Origin: Nymphaea colorata
Taxonomy: Eukaryota > Streptophyta > Magnoliopsida > Nymphaeales > Nymphaeaceae
Assembly: GCF_008831285.2 (NCBI RefSeq)
Contig: NW_022204904.1
Span: 1-12,977 of the forward strand
Length of the DNA: 12,977 nt
Direction: 5' to 3'
Positions 1-9,074 of this stretch are shown piece after piece. Position numbers and translations under genes: made by a program. A model generated the notes under the pieces. The model ran no database searches, was not told where the DNA came from, and worked only from the letters and a program-made list of their open reading frames with translations. Numbering within the stretch: the first letter of the stretch is position 1; each line of letters begins with the position of its first letter.

Positions 1-239
1 AAATCGGGTTCGACTAGTAGCGACCAATGTCAAATTCTAACGGTCTATCCAAAGCTCCCACCATAAGGATAAGTTCTATCAGTCATGTCATTCAAGCATA
101 AGCCTAAGTTTTGAGTGTAAATAATTGATGCTGCATTTATGATAAGTAATTGTTAATTGCAAAATAAGATTGGTTTTATTTTTGATGATCAAAATACAGT
201 TCCTTTTCTGTGTATGAGTTTTAAGCGTAGCATATGGAT
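1..239. other. No gene recognised
   Basis: This is AT-rich sequence with no convincing protein signal on either strand. A short minus-strand open frame covers about 25-120 but has no recognisable motif. It lies downstream of LRR remnant A and could hold that gene's lost 3' part, but I cannot show this. Confidence 0.4.
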
Positions 240-900
240 CATGCCGGCTTTGTCATGGACTTGAAGAGTGAAGATGTCTATATAGATAAACGATTACGAG
301 CCTAAAATTAGACGAGTTATCTGAGCTCAGTGATCTGCAAAATCAGTAATTATTCAAATGAGACCCTAACTCCCTCTATCGTCAACATCAATTTACGCAT
401 CTTTATCTACTTAATGCTTTTCCAGTTGCTCTTCATCAGCCACCATACAGATTTGACTCCATACGTGTTAAAGTTGTCTTGATGGTTTTATGCTACTTAA
501 GCTAGCATGCTGAAGCAATGGCCATTGAGCCTTTGAGAGATGTGAAACACCAACATTTTCGATATTATTCCCACCTAAATTTACCATAATTACCCAAAAA
601 TAGCTTTTTAATCAAAGGTAGGGAAGGTTTTGAAAGGTATTTACAACCTTTATTTCCGATTTAGCATCTAGCTTAATAATTGATAAATAACTGAGGTTAA
701 GAAGGGTCAAATTAGGCCAGTTCGCCTTCGAAAAATACATCATAGCTTTCCATGACGTTGGGTTTTGGCCTTTATTATCTAAAAATGACTTAGAAATAGT
801 TCCTCAACATGATCAGTTTGCATTTGACAAAGGAATTAAACCCCTTCGTCAGTAAGCTCGGAAAATCCTGTGTTTAATTGGTGGCTTACCCAAGGCTACA
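240..900 (-). pseudogene. LRR remnant A (leucine-rich repeat protein, broken)
   Basis: Read on the minus strand with TAA/TAG as Gln, pieces of one repeat family appear in order but in shifting frames. They are 'LTDEGVQFLC' near 870-836, 'MYFSKANWPNLTLLNLS' near 740-688, 'IGNKGCKYLSK' near 660-628, 'NNIENVGVSHLSKAQWPLLQ' near 575-513 and 'KSNWKSIKQI' near 435-405. The spacing and the N-IG-x-x-G-x-x-x-LSK-x-x-W-x-x-L pattern are those of ribonuclease-inhibitor-like LRRs common in ciliates; such proteins usually act as protein-binding scaffolds. At least three frame changes separate the pieces, so the gene is not intact as printed. The TDEGV-FLC block looks like the first repeat and is matched in remnants B and C. 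It is head to head with remnant B. The partner or function cannot be told. Confidence 0.7.
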
Positions 901-1344
901 CTTCTGTTTTTCATTTATTTCTTAATTTCCTCGATCATTTGCCCAACCTGGCTAATTCAAATTAATATTAATTTAATTAAATAAATCAATTTATTCATAT
1001 ATTAAGTGAGTGTGCTATCGATAGTATTGCCATATTTATACAATAGCAAATGTTTACATTTTGAAAATACCTTTAAATTGCATTTGCGTCAATCATTTGG
1101 ATTTGCTAAGTTGACTTTAGCAGGATTGTGTCATAAATAACGATCTTGATCTTTCTCCAAGTTGATTTTTCTTGTTTCGGTCGAGATTATTAATTTTGGA
1201 TAAAAATAACAACTTAATTTTTTACTTTGAAAATGTTAAAGAGCGATTTCTATTTATATTTCTTAATTATCTATAGTCCTATAAATATTTATTGATGAAA
1301 GAAGTAATTGACTAATTATTCCACCCAAGCACAGACAGCGTGTG
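901..1344. other. AT-rich spacer between divergent LRR remnants A and B
   Basis: I see no supported gene here. The stretch is strongly AT-rich between about 950 and 1320. It separates the 5' ends of LRR remnants A (minus) and B (plus), so it may once have held two divergent promoters. No specific promoter motif can be defended. Confidence 0.45.
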
Positions 1345-1850
1345 GGTATCCCTCCGTACGCATGAAGATATAAAGAGCGAAAGCAATCACCGATGAAGAT
1401 ATTGACTATCTTTGCACGAAAAAACTCACCCATAAAGTTCTAACATGGACTTGAGTACCTCTTTGATTATCAAGCTCGCAACTTCATAAGCTAAGCTGGT
1501 CTTCACTCTTTTTCGATGGTGAAATGGAGCAGCTGAAATACATCGATCTATGTAAGCATGGAGTTATTCAGCAAACAACGCATCGGAAGCAAGGATGCAA
1601 ATATTTCTCAAGAGTGGAGCTGGAATGCGTATTGAGCATTTCACTAAGTCTTTAATGAATAATATAGAGAATTGCGAATTCGACGGTGCAGGATTGCTGC
1701 ATCTTTCAAATCTAAGTGGAGAAGACTCCTACATATAAACCTAGGTATAGATTTTTAAGACAGGGGATAATAAATTGGTTGGAGATGATATGAAATATGC
1801 CGTAAAGGGCGCGACAACCAATGCAGAAACGGTATGCATAGGTAAATATG
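1345..1850 (+). pseudogene. LRR remnant B (leucine-rich repeat protein, broken)
   Basis: On the plus strand the first-repeat motif 'ITDEDIDYLC' is read at about 1386-1415. Further repeats follow: 'RIGSK' near 1580, 'NCEFDGAGLLHLS' at about 1670-1708, 'KWRRLLHINLG' at about 1717-1749 in another frame, and 'NKLVGDDMKYAVKGA' at about 1770-1815. The last has a close counterpart in remnant C ('NKFIGEDIKYIVRGA'), so B and C are paralogues. One continuous code-6 frame runs from about 1530 to a TGA near 1928, but the LRR signal moves between frames, so indels have broken the gene. The likely ancestral role was an LRR protein-interaction scaffold, with unknown partner. Confidence 0.68.
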
Positions 1851-2499
1851 TTTGGATGAAGATGGAAACAAACTATATGCTCAATCTATTCTCAATTTGT
1901 TACTGGCCTAACCCAAAATTTCAACTGTGATTGTTCCATGTAATTTTGCAATTAGGTAGATCAATATCTGGCGAGAGGAGAATTGAAGATTTAAGAAGAA
2001 AGTTAACAGATAAATTTCAGAAAATAAATGTCAGATTTTCCCAATGATGATCAAATATCAATTAAGCCATATAACTTTATATTGTTTCAACGCAATTAAT
2101 AACTAAAATCGCAAAATTTGTGCTCCAACAATGGTTTAATTAATTCTATATTAAAGCCGAACTAGAAACCATGGTGAACTGGTTATATAGCTTGCTAACA
2201 ATTTGAAAGAAGTAGAAAATTTAATAAATTATGAGAGGATTTAAATTCAATCAATTCAAAAAGATATGAATATCCTTTTCATTTGTTTCTAAGAATACAT
2301 CTGATAACCTATAAATGACGTAAGAAATGTTGGATTTGGCCAATATGCAGTCTTGATTTTGTATAAAAGGCATATTAGTTACATGCTCCTAAGCTACTCG
2401 TTTAATCTTATATCTAATTATACGATAAAACAATTAAAATTACTCCAATAGATCTCAACTAAACATTAAAAAATAAAACATCAATATTTTATGGTCTTT
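1851..2499. other. No gene recognised
   Basis: This is AT-rich sequence between the 3' ends of LRR remnants B (plus) and C (minus). I scanned it for LRR motifs and code-6 open frames with protein-like composition and found none. It probably holds converging 3' flanks and decayed sequence. Confidence 0.4.
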
Positions 2500-3328
2500 T
2501 GAAGATCACCAACCTGCAATAGTCAAATGTGGAAGTTTTTCTTTAAACAGTCTCTTTAACTTTGCCTCCTCTCCGTCAATTAGGCTTTTTTCTGCATTAA
2601 TGTAATAAATACTTGGGCCGTGCAGTGCCTTTATTTGATATTAGGCGAGCAATAATTCAACAATACTGGCAGCTGGCAGATTGTCCGATGCTTAATCATG
2701 GATATATTACCTAGGCTGACTTATCTGCATTCATAAGGGCCCCTCTGACAATATATTTGATATCTTCCCCTATAAATTTGTTTCGACCTGCATCGTTTAT
2801 AATTTACCCAAAAACATACGTTCTAAGCTGCTCCATTCGGCCTTGGATAGATGGATTATCCCAGCTCCACCGATAAGACACTTATCTAAATGGGATATCA
2901 ATAACGTATGGATATATTGTTTATTGACCAAGTTTAGCTTTGGAGAGATATTTGGCACCTTTGTTTCCGATCGGATTGGCATCTAAATTTATGTTTATTT
3001 ACGGAGGAAAAGACGTATCAGTTTATCCCACTTTACGTTGGAAAAGTGGTGCATTCCAATTTAAGTTATCTGGTTGTCGTCTAAATGTTGCAAGCATACT
3101 AAGACTCAAAACCCGAGCTGTATGGCATTGGGGTTTGGAGCAGAGGTACTTCATATCTTCATCTGTTATAGAATTTTAGCTTAGACCAATAACTTAGCCT
3201 CTAGTTTACTAATCAATAATGGCCTGCTCATTAATTATTAAATATTAGAGGAATATATTGTATGATTAATAAATAATTATTTTAAGCCACTTTAAAGAAT
3301 AAAGGATTAAAACTGGAAGGAATGCCAT
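2500..3328 (-). pseudogene. LRR remnant C (leucine-rich repeat protein, frameshifted)
   Basis: With code 6 a minus-strand frame is open from ATG at 3328-3326 to TGA at 2698-2696, which would encode 210 residues. It holds the first-repeat motif 'ITDEDMKYLC' near 3163-3134, then 'NPIGNKGAKYLSKAK', and later 'NKFIGEDIKYIVRGA'. A middle repeat, 'CLIGGAGIIHLSKAEW', is in a different frame near 2880-2830. The likely C-terminal end, 'LIDGEEAKLKRLFKEK', is in yet another frame near 2585-2535. This is therefore one LRR gene with at least two or three small indels. About 60 residues ahead of the first repeat are open but AT-rich and may be non-coding. It is the best preserved of the three LRR copies. 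A similar-sized standard-code ORF on the plus strand (2940-3179) is only a shadow. Confidence 0.7.
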
Positions 3329-3377
3329 TTATTTGAAAGGAGAATTTTCTAGTTAGTTTTATATGATAAACGACTAT

Positions 3378-3960
3378 TCATTCCTCATCACCTTTTATGA
3401 TTAGCTGATTATTTATTCGAAAGACCGTTGACTTCTTAACTATCCTAGAAAGTTTACTTGTTGATTTTTCTTGGCTCTAAAAGTTAGCAATTTTATTTGG
3501 CTTAGTCTAATCTTCATGTTTTCTCTTATTCTATTAAATGATTGTGTGGGTTTATTAGTATGGCTTTTATGTTTTTCTTTGAGTTTAATTCAATAGAGAG
3601 AGGCTTAATATAGCTCTTGTATCTTGCTTCAAACTCTACCAGCTTGCATGCTATATTATACATTTCATTCTAATTGCGGCTTGGAAAGGATTTAGATAGC
3701 TTTAGCTCATAGGAAAGAATGGAATGGGCTATAAGAAGATTTATTAGAAGGATTTTTATTATTCTATTTAGCCTTCAAACATCATTTATATACTTTTTCC
3801 ATCATCATCATGCCTATATCTTTGAAGGAATTTAAGCTATCTGAGAATAAAAATAAAGATCATCATATACAGGACTATCATTTTGTAATTCGAAGCTTTT
3901 TAGATGATTACAAGGTAGTTGTTATTTTATAATTTAAGTATTCGGGTATTTATTAATAAT
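3378..3960 (-). other. AT-rich region with weak coding-like stretch on minus strand
   Basis: Two overlapping code-6 frames are open on the minus strand: 3378-3959, and 3514-3774. The second has the more protein-like composition, with phrases such as 'NEMYNIACKLVEFEARYKSY' and 'YIKPLSIELNSKK'. Neither matches a family I recognise. With only TGA as a stop, open frames of this length are expected by chance in AT-rich DNA, so I do not call a gene. It could be a decayed gene fragment, or just the 5' flank shared by LRR remnant C and the RING gene. The promoter of the RING gene should lie in its last 100-200 bases, but I see no defined motif. Confidence 0.3.
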
Positions 3961-3963
3961 CAA

Positions 3964-5337
3964 ATGTTAATATTCTTCTGCCTCCTCTTCCTGGTTCTCC
4001 CCGCTATCAGCACCTAAATTCAGACTGAAGGTCACTGGAGAAAGACACTGCTCAAAGACGATAGCAGTCCATTTTTGGGTCTGGAGAGAGATGATGCATA
4101 AGCTTTCTATTATGATGTAGATAATCAGACTATCTCGATCGCCTTGGCAGATTGCTGGACCCATGTGAAATGCAGTTACTACCTACTACTAGCTATCAAT
4201 CTCAACCAAACAAAAATCAGTGGAACTTTTTCTTCCAATTTCACATATACCCATGCAAGAATACCCTACAAATATTCTTTCTGGTCTAATGATGATAATA
4301 TAGCCAAATACAATTATCAGTCGTGGAAAAGGACAACCTTAAACATAACATACCAAATATCAGGATAGACTAGCAAGTGGGTTCTCTAAAATAATGAGCA
4401 GAGAATATAGATATAATTCAACCTGAAGATTCATAACATAAATGTTTAGACTCGGCTTCGATAATAGGCTTTACTCACTGAGGCATTAATCCTTTTTATG
4501 GTGATCATTCTATTTAATGGATTCGAATCGCTTTCAACTTGTCGGTAAAGTGCAAGTATAAATTGATTAACATTCGAAAACAGAATTAAAAGATTTGCAT
4601 CGGTTGGTCCTTTTCCTAAGTTCAGTCTAATCCCTGAAGCAGCTTAATTCACACAACTTTAGTCAGCTCGCAATATTATACATTTTTATATTATAGCCAC
4701 AATGATTGAAGTATTATCATTCAATGATTCCAAGAAAAAATCAGCAGTCATCAGGAAATACATCTTACTTGCTACATTTGTTGGCTTTTTATCAAATTAA
4801 GAAGGCCTTCTTTTACTTCTCTTTCTATTGTTCCATGTGCAGCAGTTTGTTATACTTATGGCAAAAGACAGCAAATAGAAAAACGATAGGAACCTGATTG
4901 ATTCACAATTAGAAATTCATGCACTTTTTGGCTCTAGTTTGTGCAATATTTGCTTCTAGGCTATTTTCGGAAAAAAAGCTATTCAAGTCCCTTACTTCGT
5001 TTTACTTCTATCGTATTTGCTGCAACTAGAGTAAGCTACACTCATTCCTGGGAGGATTTCGCAAGTTAGCAGCAAGATTAAAGTAGTCCTTCAGAAGTTT
5101 AGACCAAAAAAGAATGAGCTCCAAGAAGAAGGATCACAAATGTGCCCGATATGTCACAAATAAGTCAAATAGCAAAACGGAGAAATTCAGTCTGAGAGTA
5201 ATATACAACAATCGAACGTAATGGCTACTATAACAGGACTGTGCGGCCACTCATTCCATCAAGATTGCCTGAAGGAACTGAACAGAAAGTGTTTCAACCG
5301 AAACAAATGTCCCACAGACGGAATAAACATCCAATGA
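3964..5337 (+). CDS. Multi-pass membrane RING-type E3 ubiquitin ligase (Tul1-like architecture)
   Basis: This gene is intact: exon 1 3964-4544, intron 4545-4583, exon 2 4584-5337. Translated with TAA/TAG as Gln it gives 444 residues ending at TGA. Residues 1-17 (MLIFFCLLFLVLPAIST) form a clear signal peptide. Residues about 18-168 make a Trp- and Asn-rich luminal domain with several N-x-S/T sites. Hydrophobic spans follow near 172-190, 220-238, 253-264, 268-286, 305-322 and 329-342, then a basic linker. A C-terminal RING begins at C381-P-I-C384 and continues with C414-G-H416-S-F-H419, C422 and C436-P-T-D439. The order signal peptide, luminal domain, membrane bundle, C-terminal RING is that of Golgi/endosomal E3 ligases such as yeast Tul1 of the Dsc complex. 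The expected role is to ubiquitinate membrane proteins, with the RING in the cytosol binding E2. Asp replaces the last zinc-binding Cys, as in Rbx1. The first ATG is chosen because the signal peptide follows it directly. The exact orthologue is inferred. Confidence 0.9.
4545..4583 (+). other. 39-nt GT-AG intron in the RING E3 gene
   Basis: The sequence begins GTAAAG and ends AACAG. It holds the only in-frame TGA of the gene (4564-4566), and removing it joins the two halves in phase 2 (CG|A, Arg194). Short AT-rich introns of this size are normal in ciliates. Its length is a multiple of three, so the TGA is the only thing that stops it being read as coding. I see no clear direct repeat at its ends, which argues against an internal eliminated sequence. 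Confidence 0.8.
5143..5319 (+). other. RING-H2-like zinc finger with terminal Asp ligand
   Basis: The predicted zinc ligands are C381, C384, C414, H416, H419, C422, C436 and D439. The loop between the first pair and C414 is long and Gln/Ser-rich (about 29 residues), and it includes glutamines encoded by TAA and TAG. The final C-P-x-D in place of C-P-x-C is seen in Rbx1-type RINGs, where Asp binds zinc. An extra Cys at 430 could be an alternative ligand. Confidence 0.8.
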
Positions 5338-5538
5338 TCCAACTCAAATATCATAAATATGCATTCATTTATCATGAGTAATGAGGTTAGGATGCTCTTG
5401 AAAACTTTTTGATATTTTTTTTTGGTGGTATGTTTGCTGTTATCGTCTTTCAGTCAGCTGATGCTAGCTCCTACTGAACTACTTTGAATAATAATATTTT
5501 TCAACATAGGTATGTTGAGATCAATCAAAGGTCTTCCT

Positions 5539-6895
5539 TCAGATCCTCATCTGTTTACCCTCAGAGTCAGCCTTGGCCACTGTTTGTTCCCTTCCAATCC
5601 TAGCTTGGGTTGGGGCGATCTGGATATCCATCCAGTAGAGGGCGGGCACAAACTGGATTATATCCTCCAATTTCACGCTTTCTGTTGATTCATATCCGTT
5701 GATGTAGAGGAAGCCTCCCTTGGGGACGAAGTTCTCGACGGAGGAGCCATAGATTCCCAAGGTCTGCAGACTGATGGCCTCGTCTCCCGGAAGGGCGTTC
5801 AGAAACACGAAAGTGCAGTCGGCCAGAGCGGGGAGGTACTTGTAGGCCTCACTACTCCTGAAGCAACTAAGGTTCTCAGTAATGATGGAGGCGTTGATGA
5901 CGCTGAAGTGGAACTCTGCGTAGGCCGTCACCGCGTTGAGGATGGCGGAGTTGATGGACTCTTTTGGAAGGTGTCAGCGGCAGCCACCAGGAGGTTCCGT
6001 GGGGATCGATGAGGGCGAGGGCGTTCTTGGCCTGCGGAGTGTTCTCCACCAGCTCAGTCAGCAGTGTTTTCAACTCCTAGTTAGGTTCAAAGTAGTTGGT
6101 CTCCACCCATCGACGACACCTTTTCTGTCAATATGATCGAAAGAGCATTCGGATAAACCGCTCGAAGACCCTCAATCACCTACTCTCCTTGGGTAGGTCT
6201 CTTAGATTCCTCAACTCTTTTGCACTGGGACTGCCACTCCCAACTTTCCCTCTTACACTGAGCACATTTTCGCTGAAAAGTTTTCCAATTTTCTTCTAAA
6301 GTTCCATCTAGAGAGTTTATTCCTTGAAGATAACACTCTAGCTGAGTAGTGGTAATGATCTCCCTCTATTCCTTCTACTTTGTAATACCCGAAGCGTTCA
6401 AGAAGTTTCTGCCTGTATTAAGGAATAAACTTGTAGTCCTAAATCCTCATTTTTCCAGTTGATTCCCGAAAAGCCATCAAAGCTTATAGTTCCTACATTA
6501 AATCCGCTGGCCACCATGCTTGAGGCACACATTAAGCATGGGTCAAGAGTGGACATGATGGTAAGTTCGTGGGGAGGAGGAAGATTTTACTGATGTTGGT
6601 TTTAAAAATACCAAGATATAATTTGGCGCTCTCCATGGTTCGTGGGATTAAGTAAATACTTATCTCCAGACGATAGTGTTCCTATCACTCTGTTTCGTTG
6701 CTGGTAGATCACCTTTCCATTTTGTCGACTAAAAGTCCCGCAACGGGATAAGTCCCTTCTCGGAAGGCTAAACTTTATAATCGAAAGAGATGCTGGCTGC
6801 AGAGTGTATACAGTCTACCTTATCGAATTCATATCCTTATCGGACCATAGAATTCTCGCTTTATGATTTGGGCTTTGAGTTTTGAGAATATTCAT
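5539..6895 (-). pseudogene. Two-domain cytidine-deaminase-superfamily gene, copy 1 (frameshifted)
   Basis: The gene reads right to left. A code-6 frame at 6895-6398 holds the zinc-dependent deaminase core: 'NHGERQIISWY' (the H-x-E motif) and 'STLDPCLMCAS' (the P-C-x-x-C motif), so the catalytic residues are present. A helical middle follows ('KLFSENVLSVRGKV', 'IEGLRAVY', 'ELVENTPQAKNALALIDPHG'). The last part, 5931-5539, ends 'KADSEGKQMRI' before TGA. This end looks like a second, degenerate deaminase-like fold: 'PINSAILNAVTAYAEF' stands where an H-A-x-x-x-A helix would be, and 'LPGDEA' where PCxxC would be. That reading is inference. The substrate (free nucleoside or nucleotide, or RNA) cannot be told. 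Small indels break the frame before the core, after 'NWKN', near 6170 and 6090, and near 5960. Compared with copy 2, the PCxxC region is intact but the N-terminal strand is shifted. Confidence 0.82.
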
Positions 6896-7222
6896 TTAAG
6901 ATATTATATTCAAAAGAAAGGGAATAGAGTTAATATAATGGTTGGATTTTTGATTTCTCATCAAAAATAAGGAAAAACTTATTTGCGAAGTTCCTAAGAA
7001 AAAATAAATTTAGTTAAAACTACTGTTCTAAGAGTTTTTTTTCTCCAAAATGATTTTATGAAAATTAACGGCCAAGAAAGTCTCAACTAGCCTTTCTAAA
7101 TACCGCATATGAAGGATATCTTTTTATTCTACCCCAATTGCTTATAATCTTTTACCAAACTTTCTTGATTTGATAATCTGATTAGTTATATACAAACAAA
7201 CATTTAAAATGGCGCCTCAAAC
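6896..7222. other. Spacer between kinase tail and deaminase copy 1
   Basis: This AT-rich spacer is aligned to about 10440-10765 in unit 2. A block close to the deaminase start ('tttaagatattata', 'agttaatataatg') is kept in both units and is a reasonable place for the deaminase promoter or 5' UTR on the minus strand. The 24-nt identical island at 7173-7196 is listed separately. I see no gene. Confidence 0.45.
7173..7196. other. 24-nt island identical in both tandem units (copy 1)
   Basis: The 24 nt starting 'ataatctgattagttat' are the same at 10716-10739, while the flanks on both sides have diverged. The island lies about 27 nt beyond the TGA of the kinase-tail frame on the minus strand, so it could be part of a 3'-end signal. 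That function is only a guess. Confidence 0.4.
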
Positions 7223-7981
7223 TCAAATAGCGCATTTTTCCTATACCAAGCAAGCAGATGAAAAAATGTCAAACTTATTTTTACTGATTGAGCATTTGGA
7301 ACTTATCATAATTTGCAATTAATTGTTTGAGGTTCTGGAATTTTTATATGAGAAAATATTAAAGGCAATTTCTTGATATTATGAACTAAATGAAGGCTAT
7401 ACAAAGTTCAATTCTAATGTTAAAGCAAAATTATGCGAAAAAAGCAAAAGTTAAGGAAAATATATTTGCAAGTTTATCAGAGTAGGATGGCCTTCAACAT
7501 TTCTTTTTATAAAATCTATAGCCTTTACAGCTAATTAAGAATTTGGGACTAAAATATAACATTTTGAAGGAATTTGGCTTATTTGTTTAGACTTTTTATT
7601 TTGAATTTTTAAATAATTAGAGTAATTAAACTCAATATAGTCAGAATAAAGAAGCATCAAAACTAAGATATAATCTATTACAACTTTTCCCTTTCCGCCA
7701 GAAAAGTACATAGAAACCTTTGTTCTTCCATTTTGTTGATTGTATGGCTTTAAAAACTCCTGATCTAATATGTTTTTTATTTTGTTTTTATCCTTTTTTT
7801 TGTTGAAAAAGTAGATGACGTGTTAAATTTGTTCATTATTATTATGAATAAAGTCTTTGCCTGTGTCAGGAGCCCACCCAAACATCTCTGATAAAAATAC
7901 TGAATAAATTTTTTTCTCATTGATCTCCATTACCTCAATGGCTAACTCATTTGAATCGGATAGATGTTAATCTATTTGCAT
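7223..7981 (-). CDS. 252-residue code-6 open frame in kinase tail, copy 1
   Basis: This frame runs from ATG 7981-7979 to TGA 7225-7223 and contains many TAA/TAG Gln codons. I treat it as the surviving C-terminal part of the truncated kinase rather than a separate gene. The counterpart in unit 2 keeps some protein-level similarity ('KASIYF' against 'KVSMYF'; 'KP' a few residues before) but is not open. The C-terminal 60 residues are rich in Ser/Asn/Phe and may be non-coding. Whether it is translated is unknown. Confidence 0.4.
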
Positions 7982-8966
7982 CCTTCAGACTAGTTGATTA
8001 CTAATTTATCCTTATGTTATTAGCATGACTCGTCAATATCAGGAGGCCATATAAGAAATGTGGATGCAGTAGGAGAAAAATCAATCGGTTGATAGCATAA
8101 TATTAAGAAATTTATGAGCGCAATATACAAGAATATGTAAGATAGCTTTCATGTTGGCTGCTATCATTCGAAAATCTATCCAATGGAGTTAATTTCTTTA
8201 GAGCAGTCATCGACGAGCGTATTTATGATTTGCTTTAGGCCATGCCTTGGCCCAAAAGCACACTATTATTCACACAAAAATCAGCTATCCAGAGGTACTT
8301 TTTAATTATTTGTTAAACAATTTTTTGCAGAAATAAAAGAAAAGTAATAATCCGTTAATGATGGTTCAATAATTTTTGATAGAATATACTTTGCCGTATG
8401 TCACTTTTTACGTAGTCTTTAATGGTCTTATTCATAAGATTAACTAATTCCTGATATTTTCTTTCTTACACAGCTTTTCAACTTCATTATGATCATATTG
8501 AAGCTATAGTAAATATCGATAAAAATACCCTTATTCTCTTATTAAGTAAGTCTATACTATTTTAAGACTCTTTGAAACCCTTTTATATGGATTCCGAATG
8601 CATTCCATAAAATCGCCTCAGTGTACAACTTGGCATTGATTCTATTTTTTTGAATTACTTAGCTTAAATTTAGCTCACTTTCTTTCTACAAAAACATAGG
8701 CTTTGAAGTAAGATTAATTCAACACCAGCAGATTAGCTTATTTAGGACTCAATTAATAGCTTCACGGAGATGAAATTGTATGAAATGATATTTCTATCAT
8801 CATAAGCCAAACCACAGTATGAATTCGTGACTTTTTGGAGCAATTTATCGATATTTCTAAAAGATTATATCTTAGTTTATAGGACCTTTTTAGTTTCCCA
8901 ATCTTATCCGTCTTTTATTATTATCCATAGGATGACAACAATTTAGAAGGGTCTAAATTTATTGAT
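7223..8966 (-). pseudogene. Protein kinase, copy 1: C-lobe and tail only, broken
   Basis: This is the 5'-truncated duplicate of the kinase at 12938. It starts in the activation segment and has no catalytic loop or DFG. Recognisable parts are 'YRQIAPKSHEF' near 8840 (the Y-x-APE position, with Lys for Glu) and 'WNAFG' near 8600. The helical block 'KYQELVNLMNKTIKDYVKSD' follows near 8457-8398. Two code-6 frames follow: 8477-7947 without TGA, and 7981-7223 (252 residues). The second has 'TKVSMYFSGGKGKVVIDYI' and 'YSDYIEFNYS', which resembles the small beta-rich (KA1-like) domain at the end of many ciliate kinases. That match is weak. Indels in A-runs break the frame near 8470. The unit edge removed the N-lobe, so it cannot encode an active kinase. 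Confidence 0.6.
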
Positions 8967-9016
8967 ATTTTTTTTTTGTATGTTTCTTTTTTTTCATCGA
9001 TGATGTATCCTATAAT
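8967..9016. other. Junction between tandem units
   Basis: About 50 nt are not shared between the units, with two long T-runs (near 8968-8977 and 8988-8995). The kinase homology of unit 1 ends just left of it and the deaminase 3' flank of unit 2 starts just right of it. This is the breakpoint of the duplication. No terminal inverted repeat or target-site duplication is visible. Confidence 0.6.
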
Positions 9017-9074
9017 ACTTGAATAATGATAGTTTTTCAACATAGGTATGCTGAGATCAATCAAAGGTCTTCCT

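Larger units (their letters stand above)
5480..8966. repeat. Tandem duplication, unit 1
   Basis: This is a direct repeat of 9017-12406. The left edge of homology is near the motif 'gaataat' ahead of 'ttcaacataggtatg', and the right edge is in the kinase DFG region. Order and orientation of both genes match unit 2. Similarity is very high over about 5500-6340 and good over about 6340-6790. It is much lower over about 6950-8390, high again over about 8400-8575, and lower to the right edge. Edges are judged by eye to within about 20 nt. Confidence 0.85.

Noticed and set aside
189-503. Plus-strand code-6 open frame including 'MDHAGFVMDLKSEDVYIDK'
   Set aside because: It overlaps clear LRR motifs on the minus strand, and open frames of this size occur by chance when TGA is the only stop.
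2940-3179. Plus-strand ORF of 79 residues
   Set aside because: It lies opposite the first repeats of LRR remnant C and has no family signal.
4545-4583. The 39-nt insert as an internal eliminated sequence rather than an intron
   Set aside because: It has GT...AG ends and I see no direct-repeat pointer at its borders. An intron is the simpler call, though somatic reads would settle it.
4706-4897. Standard-code ORF of 63 residues
   Set aside because: It is out of frame with the code-6 RING gene and is a shadow.
5936-6299. Two plus-strand ORFs (5936-6136, 6096-6299)
   Set aside because: They are antisense to the deaminase middle region and not kept as protein between copies.
7600-7800. A 'SGGKGKVVID' phrase that recalls a Walker A motif of a Helitron/PIF1-like helicase
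   Set aside because: The spacing is wrong for G-x4-GK-S/T, the unit 2 counterpart does not keep it, and the stretch follows a kinase C-lobe where a KA1-like tail is more likely.
8960-9000. Long T-runs at the tandem junction as a retroposition poly(A) tail
   Set aside because: Unit 2 includes non-coding spacer and two genes in genomic order, which does not fit a retrocopy. T-runs are also common elsewhere in this AT-rich DNA.
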